In this document: positions 8,658 through 17,271 of the stretch, piece by piece
Position numbering within the stretch: the first letter of the stretch is position 1
Layout: each line of letters starts with the position of its first letter
Assembly (NCBI GenBank): GCA_963838375.1
Contig: CAWIQY010000012.1
Span: 27,816-91,815, forward strand
Length of the DNA stretch: 64,000 nt
From: DVED01 sp963838375
GTDB lineage: Bacteria; Cyanobacteriota; Cyanobacteriia; Cyanobacteriales; Geitlerinemataceae
Reading direction: 5' to 3'
Notes under the pieces: generated by a model
Database searches by the model: none
What the model was told of the DNA's origin: nothing
The model's input: the letters and a program-made list of their open reading frames with translations, nothing else
Made by a program: the position numbers and the translations under genes

Positions 8658-10247
8658 TTAACCATCGCTCTCAAACACGGGACAAGTCCCATCCGGGGCA
8701 ACTTTGAACCCCCGCAAAGGAGAGGCTTGATTGGAGCAATGCCCCGCGCGATAGTAAGCGCAGTTGGCACAAAATGGGGCATCTAAGGGAATGGGTCGTT
8801 CGCGTCCCCGTTCCAAAAGTTCCCGCCCAGAGACGCCCCGCAAGACCAATTCGTCCCCTTGCCAACGAGTTTCGATCACGCCGGTATCGGCAAACTTCTG
8901 CCATCGGGAATCTTGGGTCATCGAGGATGGCAATATGGCAGCAACTCCCCACTCGTGTTCGGAGATTTCGCCTTCGTATTGAGCTTGAGCAAGTTCCGAT
9001 GGGGTGATTTTTTCTCGCAGCGGCAGTTCGACTAGGGTTCGGTTCCCCGGACAGTGTAATTGGTAGCGGTTTCGCAACTCCTCGAGGTTGGTGAGATCTG
9101 CCAGGTAAACCGGCGAACCGCGAACGAGAACAACGTGTTGGGGACGCAAGTTATGAATCAGTTGTGTGGTTCCGGCGACATCGCAATGTTCGCTCAGTAA
9201 ATAGGTTTCGAGTGTGGTGGTGGTGGAATTCGGTAGATCTAGATTTTCTAAGGCGGACGGATAACCGGGTTGTTGCTGCAACAAGATTAACCAAGACCCA
9301 TTTTGACAATAGGGAGATAAGTCAGTTTCGGTAGCGATTAGGACGATCTCCGGACGAGATCCCAAAAACGATCGGGCTTCGGGAGTTAAGCGCCGCATCC
9401 GAGGGCGAATTCGATCGTCCCAAAATATGGGTTGATGACGGGCAAAGTTTTGAACGGCGGTGGGAAAATGAGGTAAGAGTTCGAGATAAGCATCGCACCC
9501 GGCAGCAATGGTCTCGTCTACCCAAATATCCAGGTCGCGTCCGGTAAAATTGTGGTGAGAGCGCAGCAGCATCAACAGTTCTTGCCCCAGTCCCAAGGGA
9601 GAAACGGGCAGCAACACCGACTCTTTTTGGGCAATTGCCCGATCGATCCGTTCGGCAAGTTGATTTTCTTGGGTCCGCCGCCTGGGATAGCGAGCGGTTC
9701 CATAACTCCCTTCGACAATCAAAATATCGGGGGCTAAAGATCGCAGTTCTTCTAGGGGCAATCCATCCACTAACCGCGAATTCGACAGTAGAAAATCTCC
9801 GGTATAGACCACTGCACAGGGATATTCTCCTCCGGTATAGGTGAGTCGCAGTAGCGATCCGCCAGGAAGATGACCGGCAGGAAATAACTCTACCCACAAA
9901 TCTTCTTGTAACTCAACCGGCGATCGCCACGGCAATCCCTGACAAAATGGAGGAACCTCTTTTTCTTCAAGCCAATTGAGCGGCAATAGCTGAGCGGTGA
10001 CTTCGCTGGCATAGATGGGTAAATGGGGTGCAGCGCGATGCAAGTACAGCAGTCCCCTCGCCCGATCGGCACGAGCATTGCTGCACAACACGATGTCGGC
10101 AACGTGTACGTGTGACGTTTCCCCCAACAAGTCGGAAATATCTCTCAGACCGCAGTCGAGTAAGATACGGTGGGGTCCCATCCGTAACCACACACAGACC
10201 CCCTCATCTTCATGACCCGCACCGTAGGGCAGACATTCGAGATCCAT
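8658..10247 (-). CDS. Beta-CASP metallo-beta-lactamase-fold protein with degraded metal site and C-terminal Cys cluster
   Basis: This roughly 529-residue protein starts at the ATG at 10245-10247 (MDLECLPYGAGHEDEG). It has the MBL/beta-CASP layout: LLDCGLRD early on, AGHLPGGSLLRL (motif III), VVYTGDF (motif IV), LIVEGSYG (motif A), and SEHCDVAGT near the usual SAHAD block. The HxHxDH signature, however, reads SNARADRARG, so its histidines are missing, and the late His is replaced in VLVRGSP. The last 45 residues hold a cysteine motif (CANCAYYRAGHC, then GTCPVFE) that could bind a metal or an Fe-S cluster. Relatives are RNases and CPSF-like nucleases; this copy is probably not a standard one. 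A second start at 10349 is less likely. Confidence 0.8.
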   Translation of the reverse strand: MDLECLPYGAGHEDEGVCVWLRMGPHRILLDCGLRDISDLLGETSHVHVADIVLCSNARADRARGLLYLHRAAPHLPIYASEVTAQLLPLNWLEEKEVPPFCQGLPWRSPVELQEDLWVELFPAGHLPGGSLLRLTYTGGEYPCAVVYTGDFLLSNSRLVDGLPLEELRSLAPDILIVEGSYGTARYPRRRTQENQLAERIDRAIAQKESVLLPVSPLGLGQELLMLLRSHHNFTGRDLDIWVDETIAAGCDAYLELLPHFPTAVQNFARHQPIFWDDRIRPRMRRLTPEARSFLGSRPEIVLIATETDLSPYCQNGSWLILLQQQPGYPSALENLDLPNSTTTTLETYLLSEHCDVAGTTQLIHNLRPQHVVLVRGSPVYLADLTNLEELRNRYQLHCPGNRTLVELPLREKITPSELAQAQYEGEISEHEWGVAAILPSSMTQDSRWQKFADTGVIETRWQGDELVLRGVSGRELLERGRERPIPLDAPFCANCAYYRAGHCSNQASPLRGFKVAPDGTCPVFESDG

Positions 10248-10480
10248 ACTTTTTGTTCCCCAAACTACGCCGGACTCGCCCGTTGATGATTTGGCGGCAT
10301 TTTGCGTCTCTATACTTGATGCTACCAACATCGGGGATCGAGACGACACGATCGGCGTTTTTTTGGGCCTGAAATGCGTTGAAGATCGTCAGGCAAACGA
10401 GATCGGATAGGACTCGTTTGCCGCACCCCGAACCTTGCATCCCAAACTCCAAATCTTGGAAATTGGCTAAAATATAAAGT

Positions 10481-12211
10481 ATGGAACTGCCAGTAATCTC
10501 CAAAATCAAACGACCGAATCGTTGGATACTCGCACTTGCTGCTGTCGGCATTATGGGCTCAGTCGCAACGGGTATTTTCATCTCCCGTCGAGTCGATCCC
10601 CAACAAGCCGCTCTCGAAGAACTCCTCGCTCCGGTCGAAGCCGAAACCGTCACCGTTCGCATCCAAGCTAGCGGCGAAATTCAGCCGGTGCAGCGCGTCA
10701 ATCTTTCGCCCAAGACTTCCGGTCGTCTGGCGCAATTATACGTCGAACAAGGCGATCGAGTCTCCGAGGGGCAAGTTGTCGCCCGCATGGAAAGCGAAGA
10801 TATCGCCGCTCAACTACAACAATCCGAAGCTCGCTTAGCTCAATCGCAAGCTTCCCTCGCTCAACTGAGAAACGGCAGCCGTCCGGAAGAAATCGAGCGT
10901 GCTGCCGCTCGTGTGGAACAAGCTCGAGCCACATTAACCCAATTGCAAAATGGCAGTCGTCCGGAAGAAATTGACAGTGCCGCTGCTCGTGTGGAACAAG
11001 CTCGATCGCGTTTGGAGCAATCCCGCGCTCAAGTTCAACAAGCTCAAGCTCAATTGGAGCAATTAACATTTGGAACTCGCCTCGAAGAAATCGCCGAAGC
11101 TGAAGCTGCACTGCAACGGACTCAAGCACAAGTGGCAGAAAGTCGATCGCGGTTGGATCTGGCACGATCCGATCTCCAGCGCAATCGCCAATTGGAAGCC
11201 GATGGAGCCATTGCTCGCAACGAACTCGATCGATCGCGCGATGAGGAACGTCGTGCAGTAGCCAATCTGGAGCAAACGGAAGCTGCCGTCACCGAAGCGA
11301 GAATGCGTCTGGAACGCTTGCAAAATGGATCGAGATCGGAAGAGATCGCCAAAGCTGAAGCGGATGTAGACAGTGCCCAAGCGGCAGTCTCCACTGCCGA
11401 AGCTTCTGTCACCGAAGCTCAAGCTCAGTTGAATGAGCTTCGCAATGGCACTCGCTCTGAGGAAATTGACAAAGCTCAAGCTTCTGTCACCGAAGCTCAA
11501 ACTCAGTTGGATGAGGCTCGCAATGGCACTCGCTCTGAGGAAATTGATAAAGCTCAAGCGGCGGTGGCGGAAGCCGAAGCTCAGGTGACTTTTTACGAAT
11601 CACAACTCGAAGATGCGATCGTTCGTGCGCCTTTTGCTGGCATTATTACCCAACGCTACGCCGATCCCGGTGCTTTTGTGACTCCGGCAACCTCGGCATC
11701 CGATGCTTCGGGAGCCACGTCTACGTCGATTATGGCGCTGGCAAAGGGGTTGGAAGTATTAGCAAAAGTACCCGAATCGGATATCAATCAAATTAAACCC
11801 GGTCAAACAGTCGAAATCGTAGCTGATGCTTTTCCCGATGATGTGTTTGAGGGTCGGGTGAAGCTGATTGCGCCGGAGGCGGTTCGCGAGCGGGATGTGA
11901 CGCTTTTTCAGGTGAGATTGAGCATTGAAACGGGTCTGGAGGAGCTACGATCGGGAATGAATGTCGATCTGGTGTTTTTGGGCGAACAACTGGAAAATGC
12001 CAGGGTTGTACCGACGGTGGCGATCGTTACCAAAAAAGGTCAAACGGGGGTTCTCGTTCCTGATGCCCAGAATCAAGCCCAATTCCGAGAAGTGACCATC
12101 GGCGCCACCATCGGCAATAAAATTCAAATTCTCGAAGGGGTAGAAGCGGGAGAAAAAATCTTTCTCGGCTTACCAGAAGGTGAAAAACTCGAGGATATCC
12201 TCGGCCCGTGA
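10481..12211 (+). CDS. HlyD/MacA-type efflux or secretion adaptor (periplasmic fusion protein)
   Basis: This 576-residue membrane-fusion protein has one N-terminal membrane anchor (WILALAAVGIMGSVATGIFI, about 16-35). A lipoyl/beta-barrel half-motif follows (GEIQPVQRVNLSPKTSGRLA, EQGDRVSEGQVVARMES), then a very long alpha-hairpin made of repeats of the type LRNGSRPEEIERAAARV and EEIDKAQASVTEAQ (about 110-375). The second lipoyl half (IVRAPFAGIITQRYADPGAF) and the C-terminal barrel close it. An intragenic DNA repeat of about 81 bases lies around 11405-11570, which suggests repeat expansion of the coiled coil. It is probably functionally linked to the RTX protein and the MacB-type permease downstream; no ATPase gene is present between them. 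Confidence 0.92.
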   Translation: MELPVISKIKRPNRWILALAAVGIMGSVATGIFISRRVDPQQAALEELLAPVEAETVTVRIQASGEIQPVQRVNLSPKTSGRLAQLYVEQGDRVSEGQVVARMESEDIAAQLQQSEARLAQSQASLAQLRNGSRPEEIERAAARVEQARATLTQLQNGSRPEEIDSAAARVEQARSRLEQSRAQVQQAQAQLEQLTFGTRLEEIAEAEAALQRTQAQVAESRSRLDLARSDLQRNRQLEADGAIARNELDRSRDEERRAVANLEQTEAAVTEARMRLERLQNGSRSEEIAKAEADVDSAQAAVSTAEASVTEAQAQLNELRNGTRSEEIDKAQASVTEAQTQLDEARNGTRSEEIDKAQAAVAEAEAQVTFYESQLEDAIVRAPFAGIITQRYADPGAFVTPATSASDASGATSTSIMALAKGLEVLAKVPESDINQIKPGQTVEIVADAFPDDVFEGRVKLIAPEAVRERDVTLFQVRLSIETGLEELRSGMNVDLVFLGEQLENARVVPTVAIVTKKGQTGVLVPDAQNQAQFREVTIGATIGNKIQILEGVEAGEKIFLGLPEGEKLEDILGP

Positions 12212-12562
12212 ATCGAAGTTGGGTATTTTATGTCCTAAAATTCTCGTTATCCCCCAAAATCATTGGATTTTAGCGAATTCGGGAACCTCGACCCTTTTCT
12301 TACCGTCTCTTAGAGGAATAGATGGGGGTAAATTTCGCACTCCGTCACCCCAACCATCCAAATTTATTTCTTCATTTCTTCCGGATTACGTCCTCGATCG
12401 GGTGTAGCCTCTATACTTGTCTCTCCGTATTATTTCTGTGCTTTTTTATACAAAAAATAATTATTAGAGAAAAATCAAGTATAAATACTGATGACATTTT
12501 TTAATAACACTGCGTTAGCATAGTATCATCTTTAATATACGTGTGTCAAACACATCGGGTCA
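12212..12562. other. Intergenic region, 351 bases
   Basis: No convincing coding sequence was found. The last 150 bases are AT-rich with several A/T runs and presumably carry the promoter of the RTX gene, but no specific element could be assigned. Confidence 0.5.
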
Positions 12563-14236
12563 ATGGCTAATAATATTACACTCAAAGGTCAACTCAATCT
12601 CAACGATCGTTTCGCCGATTCGGCTCTAGTTGGCGGTGCGGCTGGAGATACCCGTTTAGATGAGTACATGGTGACGGTCGATCAGCCGGGTTCGTCACTG
12701 ACGTTGACCCTCGACCCAGTGACTGCGACCTATGACGGTTTCATCGCGCTGATCGACCCCAAAACCGGTCAACAGTTAGCATTTGACAATACCGGAGCGG
12801 CTGGACTCGACGACCAAATCCTCAGCTTTGCCTTACCTGCCGGCGACACGCAATTTAAAGTGGTGGTTGCCAGCAATGGAGCGATCGTTCCTCCTGCCGA
12901 CTACAACTTAACCGCACAGGTGGATAACGGCAACGTTGCCCTCACCTCCCTGAACCCAGCCACTTCCGGCAGCCAACCCGCCCAAACCGGGATCGCAACA
13001 ATCGTCTCCGGGCAACTCACCGCCAATGACTTCTTTGCGCCTCCAGTGGCGGGTAATTATTCCCTTGCCGATGAATTTCGGGTCGTCCCCACCCTCGGCG
13101 GCAACTTAACTGTGGGTATTACCGGCGTCCCCGCAGGTTTTACCAATCCACCTCGTTTAGAACTGATCGATGCCACCACGGGAACGCTAGTCGCCGCCAA
13201 CGTGGGACCTGCTGCCGCTTTGCCGGCAACACTCCTCAATGTCGGTACAGAGTACCGCGTTCGTCTCCTCAGTTCCGGCAATCTCGGAACCAATACCCCC
13301 GCCAGCTATCAATTGGCGTTTAACGCTCCCAACGGCGTCAGCGTCACACCTGTCAGCACCAGTCAAGGTTCGGGGACAGTTTCTATCAATACACCGACCT
13401 TAGCGCCCGATCCTGCGGCTATAGCGCCCGATACCACCCAATACCTCCGATTCAACAAGGGAACGCAGGGTTCAGTAGAAGTTCCCGACGCCACCAAACC
13501 CGTCAATACCTTCGATCTGATCCAGTTATCCACTGGGGATGATGTCATTAACCTCAATACCCCACCCAACCCGCCGTTTACCGCGCTGACACCCGCAATT
13601 AATGCTGACGGTACGACCAACTTTGAAGGCGCACGCTGGGTGGTTGCATCGGGCGGAAACGATTCATTTGTGGGGACGGCTGGCAATGATGTGCCGATCG
13701 TCGGTAACGCTGGAAATGATACCTTCACCATGGGCGATGGCGCGGATGTTGCCGTTGGCGGTCGGGATTCCGACAAGCTCAATGGGGACGCCGGAAACGA
13801 TATTCTCAACGGGAACGCCGGGAACGATCGTGTCGATGGCGGCGACGGAAACGATACCCTCAATGGTGGTCGGGATAACGACATTATTATCGGCGGTTTA
13901 GGAAACGATTTAATGAGCGGCGATGCGGGTCAAGATTTCCTCACCGGTGGCGGTGGCGCTGACACTTTCGTGTTGACGAACAATGCTAATAACACCGCAG
14001 CTACGGCGAATCTGGCGGATGTGATTACCGATTTCAACGTTGCCGATGCGGATAAAATTCAATTAGTCGGTGCCGGATTTGCCGATTTGACTTTCGAGTC
14101 GATCGATTTAGCGGTTGATGGCGGAGGCGCGACAGCAGCAACGGCGATCAAACTTGCGGCAAGCGGACAATATTTAGGCATTGTCCAAAATGTCTCGCCA
14201 TTCGCTCTGGCAAACTCTTCACTGTTCGTCGTCTAA
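12563..14236 (+). CDS. RTX (hemolysin-type calcium-binding) repeat protein, probably secreted
   Basis: This 557-residue acidic protein lacks an N-terminal signal peptide, as expected for type I secretion. Residues about 1-270 are two beta-rich domains resembling bacterial pre-peptidase C-terminal domains (PGSSLTLTLDPVTATYDGFI; PALGGNL-like second copy). Nonapeptide RTX repeats follow (about 370-470), for example GNAGNDTFTMGDGADV, LNGDAGNDILNGNAGNDRV and GGDGNDTLNGGRDND. The tail domain begins TFVLTNNANNTA and ends in the hydrophobic ANSSLFVV, typical of a C-terminal type I secretion signal. It sits between a HlyD adaptor and an ABC permease, so those may export it. Its ligand or role is unknown. 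Confidence 0.85.
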   Translation: MANNITLKGQLNLNDRFADSALVGGAAGDTRLDEYMVTVDQPGSSLTLTLDPVTATYDGFIALIDPKTGQQLAFDNTGAAGLDDQILSFALPAGDTQFKVVVASNGAIVPPADYNLTAQVDNGNVALTSLNPATSGSQPAQTGIATIVSGQLTANDFFAPPVAGNYSLADEFRVVPTLGGNLTVGITGVPAGFTNPPRLELIDATTGTLVAANVGPAAALPATLLNVGTEYRVRLLSSGNLGTNTPASYQLAFNAPNGVSVTPVSTSQGSGTVSINTPTLAPDPAAIAPDTTQYLRFNKGTQGSVEVPDATKPVNTFDLIQLSTGDDVINLNTPPNPPFTALTPAINADGTTNFEGARWVVASGGNDSFVGTAGNDVPIVGNAGNDTFTMGDGADVAVGGRDSDKLNGDAGNDILNGNAGNDRVDGGDGNDTLNGGRDNDIIIGGLGNDLMSGDAGQDFLTGGGGADTFVLTNNANNTAATANLADVITDFNVADADKIQLVGAGFADLTFESIDLAVDGGGATAATAIKLAASGQYLGIVQNVSPFALANSSLFVV

Positions 14237-14273
14237 CAGTCGAGTTTAAACAACAGACAAAAACACCCCGAAA

Positions 14274-14302
14274 AACCCCGGTTTCTTCAAGAAACTGGGG
14301 TT
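14274..14302. terminator. Hairpin downstream of the RTX gene
   Basis: AACCCCGGTTTCTT and AAGAAACTGGGGTT form an almost perfect stem around a C loop. It lies 38 bases after the RTX stop and is followed by TCTCAGTTTTGG. It is probably an intrinsic terminator separating the RTX gene from the permease; the weak T-run keeps confidence moderate. Confidence 0.6.
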
Positions 14303-14390
14303 CTCAGTTTTGGGCGATCGATCGGACAAGCAAAGAAACATCGCGCTAAAATGAATTTGCATTAATAACCAATAACTAATAACTAAAATT

Positions 14391-15608
14391 ATGAACCTGT
14401 TTGAATCCTTGACGATGGCAAGTCAAACCCTGATCGCCAATAAGATGCGCAGTACCCTAACGATGTTGGGGATTATTATCGGTAATGCTTCGGTCATTGC
14501 GACGATCGGAGTTGGGGAAGGGGCGCAAAACTTTGTCTCCGACCAAATTAATTCTCTGGGAACCAACTTGTTGTTCATCTTGCCGGGAAGTCCAGAAGCT
14601 CAGTCTCGACCTGTATTTCCGCCACAAACTCTGGTGTGGGACGATGCTAAAGCGATCGCCGAACAAGTTCCCGCTGTCAAAGAAGTCGCACCACAACTTA
14701 ATGGTAGCGAGCTAGTTTCTTACCGCAATAAAAATCTTTCCTCTTCTATTTATGGAGCAACACCGGAACTACTGGCTGTCCGCAATTTTGATGTTGCCAA
14801 AGGGCGATTTATTTCGGATTTGGACGTCAAGCGAAGTGAACAGGTGGCGGCGATCGGATCTGAAGTTGCCGAACGTCTATTCGGCAATAAAAATCCGTTG
14901 GGCGAGCAAATTCGCGTCAAAAATGCTTCGTTAACTATTATTGGAGTGATGCAGCCGAAAGGGTCTAGTTTTGGGACAAACCTAGATGAAACGGTATTTA
15001 TTCCGCTGACAACCATGGCATATCGAGTGGTGGGGCAACGATCGCCCTATGGGTTAAAAGTGACATTTATCAATGTCAGCATCACCGATGAAAGTCAGAT
15101 GAAGATCGCTCAATTCCAGCTCGAAAATTTGCTGAGATTGCGACACAAAATCAAAAATGAAGATGACTTTACCGTGCGAAATCAGAAAGATTTACAGGAA
15201 ACCACCGGGGCGATTACCGGAGCACTCAAGATCATGTTAGCTGCGATCGCTAGTATTTCTTTATTGGTTGGCGGCATTGGCATTATGAACATCATGTTAG
15301 TCTCCGTGACGGAACGCACTCAGGAAATTGGCTTGCGTAAAGCCATCGGCGCAACTCAGCAAGACATTCTGCTACAGTTTACGATCGAAGCGGTGATATT
15401 AGCATTGGTTGGCGGTGCGATCGGCACGGGAATCGGCGTCACTAGCGTTTTAGCCGTCAGTCAGTTCACAGCCTTTAATGCCGGAATTTCTCCCGTTGCC
15501 ATTCTTATGGCTACTGGAGTCTCGGGCGGCATCGGTCTATTTTTTGGTGTGTTTCCCGCGCAACGGGCTGCTAAACTCGATCCGATCGTCGCCCTGAGAA
15601 CGGCTTAA
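14391..15608 (+). CDS. MacB/FtsX-type ABC transporter permease
   Basis: This 405-residue permease has the MacB layout. There is one N-terminal transmembrane helix after the amphipathic start (ANKMRSTLTMLGIIIGNASV), a large periplasmic domain (about 45-270, including GEGAQNFVSDQI and LGTNLLFILPG), and three C-terminal helices of the FtsX domain. The conserved cytoplasmic loop ERTQEIGLRKAIGATQQDIL contacts the ATPase. The end reads PAQRAAKLDPIVALR, diagnostic of the family. Usually adaptor, ATPase and permease are contiguous; here the HlyD adaptor is two genes upstream and no ATP-binding gene is nearby, so the ATPase must be encoded elsewhere or was lost. Confidence 0.93.
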   Translation: MNLFESLTMASQTLIANKMRSTLTMLGIIIGNASVIATIGVGEGAQNFVSDQINSLGTNLLFILPGSPEAQSRPVFPPQTLVWDDAKAIAEQVPAVKEVAPQLNGSELVSYRNKNLSSSIYGATPELLAVRNFDVAKGRFISDLDVKRSEQVAAIGSEVAERLFGNKNPLGEQIRVKNASLTIIGVMQPKGSSFGTNLDETVFIPLTTMAYRVVGQRSPYGLKVTFINVSITDESQMKIAQFQLENLLRLRHKIKNEDDFTVRNQKDLQETTGAITGALKIMLAAIASISLLVGGIGIMNIMLVSVTERTQEIGLRKAIGATQQDILLQFTIEAVILALVGGAIGTGIGVTSVLAVSQFTAFNAGISPVAILMATGVSGGIGLFFGVFPAQRAAKLDPIVALRTA

Positions 15609-15871
15609 CCCCCATGCTGTCTCAGATGATTGGGGAAGCGGACACCTAAAAATCCTCCCCCCTGCTTTCCCCAAGTATAAGTAAATAGAATTAAATTAGT
15701 AATTTTTATAATAAATTTTATTGCAACTTTCTCGTTCGAGGGGGTTGATTCCTTCCTGTTTTCCCGTAATATCAGAAAAAGAACGAACCTAAAAAACAAG
15801 CCGGAACTCAAATAGTTCCAAAGCTTTGTATTAGGTAATCTTATATATCGAATCATAAAGAGGATCACTGC

Positions 15872-16171
15872 ATGGCTAGTTATAAAGTTACGCTTGTCAA
15901 CGAAGCCGAAGGGTTGAACACAACGATCGAAGTCCCTGATGATGAGTACATCCTGGACATTGCTGAAGAGCAAGGCGTCGATTTGCCTTACTCCTGCCGC
16001 GCCGGTGCCTGTTCCACCTGTGCGGGTAAACTCACCGCGGGAACCGTCGATCAATCCGAGCAGTCTTTCTTGGATGACGACCAAATGGCAGCAGGATACG
16101 TCCTCACCTGTATCGCTAAGCCCACCTCCGACTGCACCATTACGACTCACCAAGAAGAAGAGCTGTACTAG
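15872..16171 (+). CDS. petF: [2Fe-2S] ferredoxin, plant type (copy 1)
   Basis: This 99-residue photosynthetic ferredoxin carries electrons from photosystem I to FNR, nitrite reductase, thioredoxin reductase and other acceptors. The cluster cysteines are in SCRAGACSTCAGK and, further on, in the VLTCIA segment. Acidic patches for partner docking (PDDEYILDIAEEQGVD; the C-terminal EEELY) are intact. It is preceded by an AGAGGA ribosome-binding site 9 bases before ATG. It is nearly identical to copy 2, differing for example in KLTAGT versus KVTAGT and KPTSD versus YPKSD. The terminator-like hairpin found after copy 2 is degenerate here, so transcription probably continues into copy 2. Confidence 0.96.
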   Translation: MASYKVTLVNEAEGLNTTIEVPDDEYILDIAEEQGVDLPYSCRAGACSTCAGKLTAGTVDQSEQSFLDDDQMAAGYVLTCIAKPTSDCTITTHQEEELY

Positions 16172-16321
16172 GTTTAGTTTTCATCGTTCCATATCGATCG
16201 ATCGGTTCTTCAGTCCTAGTACGATCTCGTCTATCTTAAGAATTCGAGATAGAGAATTTTGAACTGAAATAGCCGAGACGCTCCACAGTCTTACATATCG
16301 AATCATAAAGAGGATCACTGC

Positions 16322-16621
16322 ATGGCTACTTATAAAGTTACGCTTGTCAACGAAGCCGAAGGGTTGAACACAACGATCGAAGTCCCTGATGATGAGTACA
16401 TCCTGGACATTGCTGAAGAGCAAGGCGTCGATTTGCCTTACTCCTGCCGCGCCGGTGCCTGTTCCACCTGTGCGGGTAAAGTTACCGCTGGAACCGTAGA
16501 TCAGTCCGAGCAATCCTTCTTGGATGACGACCAAATGGCAGCAGGATACGTCCTCACCTGTATTGCTTATCCCAAGTCAGACTGCACCATTACCACTCAC
16601 CAAGAAGAAGCTCTGTACTAA
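16322..16621 (+). CDS. petF: [2Fe-2S] ferredoxin, plant type (copy 2)
   Basis: This is the second member of the tandem pair, also 99 residues, with all four cluster cysteines and the same acidic docking surface. The upstream 32 bases, including the AGAGGA ribosome-binding site, are copied from the first gene. It differs from copy 1 at a handful of residues (T3 for S3, KVTAGT, IAYPKSD, EEALY). The substitutions are conservative, so both products should work as soluble photosynthetic ferredoxins. A strong hairpin at 16800-16827 follows this copy and probably ends transcription of the pair. Confidence 0.96.
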   Translation: MATYKVTLVNEAEGLNTTIEVPDDEYILDIAEEQGVDLPYSCRAGACSTCAGKVTAGTVDQSEQSFLDDDQMAAGYVLTCIAYPKSDCTITTHQEEALY

Positions 16622-16799
16622 ACCCAAAAGTGTTTTTTTGTCTAGACAGGGCAAGGATTTGAGGTATATTTGCGCAGATGTCTACTAAGTGATGTCTACT
16701 AAGTTTAGTTTTCATCGTTTGCACTAGTTCGAGCGAGAATACCGATCGTACGCCCTCGTCTATCTTAAGAGTTCAAGATGGAAAATCCTGAACTTAAAG

Positions 16800-16827
16800 A
16801 GCCGGGAAGCTCCACAGTCTCCCGGCT
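16800..16827 (+). terminator. Terminator hairpin after the ferredoxin pair
   Basis: AGCCGGGA and TCCCGGCT pair perfectly around a 12-base loop and are followed by TTGTTG. The equivalent position after copy 1 (16271-16295) reads AGCCGAGACGCTCCACAGTC then TTACA, where the second arm has been replaced by the start of the copied leader. Only the distal site can terminate. Confidence 0.7.
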
Positions 16828-16920
16828 TTGTTGACGATCGCGATTGCGTTTAGCACCTAAACCTCACCTTATTCCGTGTTCTTGATTTCCTCATCGTTAC
16901 AGTTGGCATACAATGGGAAT

Positions 16921-17256
16921 ATGCAAAACTGCCCACGTTGCCATCAACCCGTGGACGATCGCGCAGTCACTTGTCCGTCTTGCCGCATCGCCCTCAAAGC
17001 TTACGGTCATCCGGGTATCCCCCTACATCGCGCGACCGGAGAGGACTATCTTTGCCAAAGTTGCATCTACGACGCCGACGACACCTGCACCTTTCCCAAA
17101 CGTCCCTACGCTCAAGACTGCACGCTGTATCACAACGTTGACGAACCCATTCTCGATACAGCCCCCACTTATAAACCGACGCCCTGGTTCAAAAGAAACC
17201 CAGTTTGGTTGATTTTCCTGGGATTGCTGGCAATTAGCTTCTTGCTAGCGTTATAG
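16921..17256 (+). CDS. Zinc-ribbon protein with C-terminal membrane anchor
   Basis: This 111-residue protein starts at the ATG at 16921 (MQNCPRCHQPVDDRAVTC); an in-frame ATG at 16876 would add 15 unlikely residues. It opens with a zinc ribbon (CPRC then CPSC), followed by a second Cys set (CQSCIY, CTFPKRPYAQDC), and ends with one transmembrane helix (PVWLIFLGLLAISFLLAL) after a proline-rich linker. It is probably a tail-anchored membrane protein. A function cannot be named. The glycosyltransferase gene begins 15 bases after its stop, so the two are likely cotranscribed. Confidence 0.75.
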   Translation: MQNCPRCHQPVDDRAVTCPSCRIALKAYGHPGIPLHRATGEDYLCQSCIYDADDTCTFPKRPYAQDCTLYHNVDEPILDTAPTYKPTPWFKRNPVWLIFLGLLAISFLLAL

Positions 17257-17271
17257 CTTGGGGAAATAGAA

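Larger units (their letters stand above)
15840..16739 (+). repeat. Tandem duplication of a 450-bp ferredoxin unit
   Basis: Two direct copies with an exact 450-base offset (starts at 15872 and 16322) include leader, gene and trailer. The 32-base leaders differ by one base in the region beginning CTTA(T/C)ATATCGAATC. The genes differ at only a few sites, mostly synonymous. The trailers share GTTTAGTTTTCATCGTT and CTCGTCTATCTTAAGA but have diverged more. Just before the second trailer, GATGTCTACTAAGT is repeated twice in direct order (16677-16704). Confidence 0.85.

Noticed and set aside
14430..14600. Phage or IS origin of the permease region
   Set aside because: Family motifs and context are those of a normal chromosomal transporter; no terminal repeats were found.
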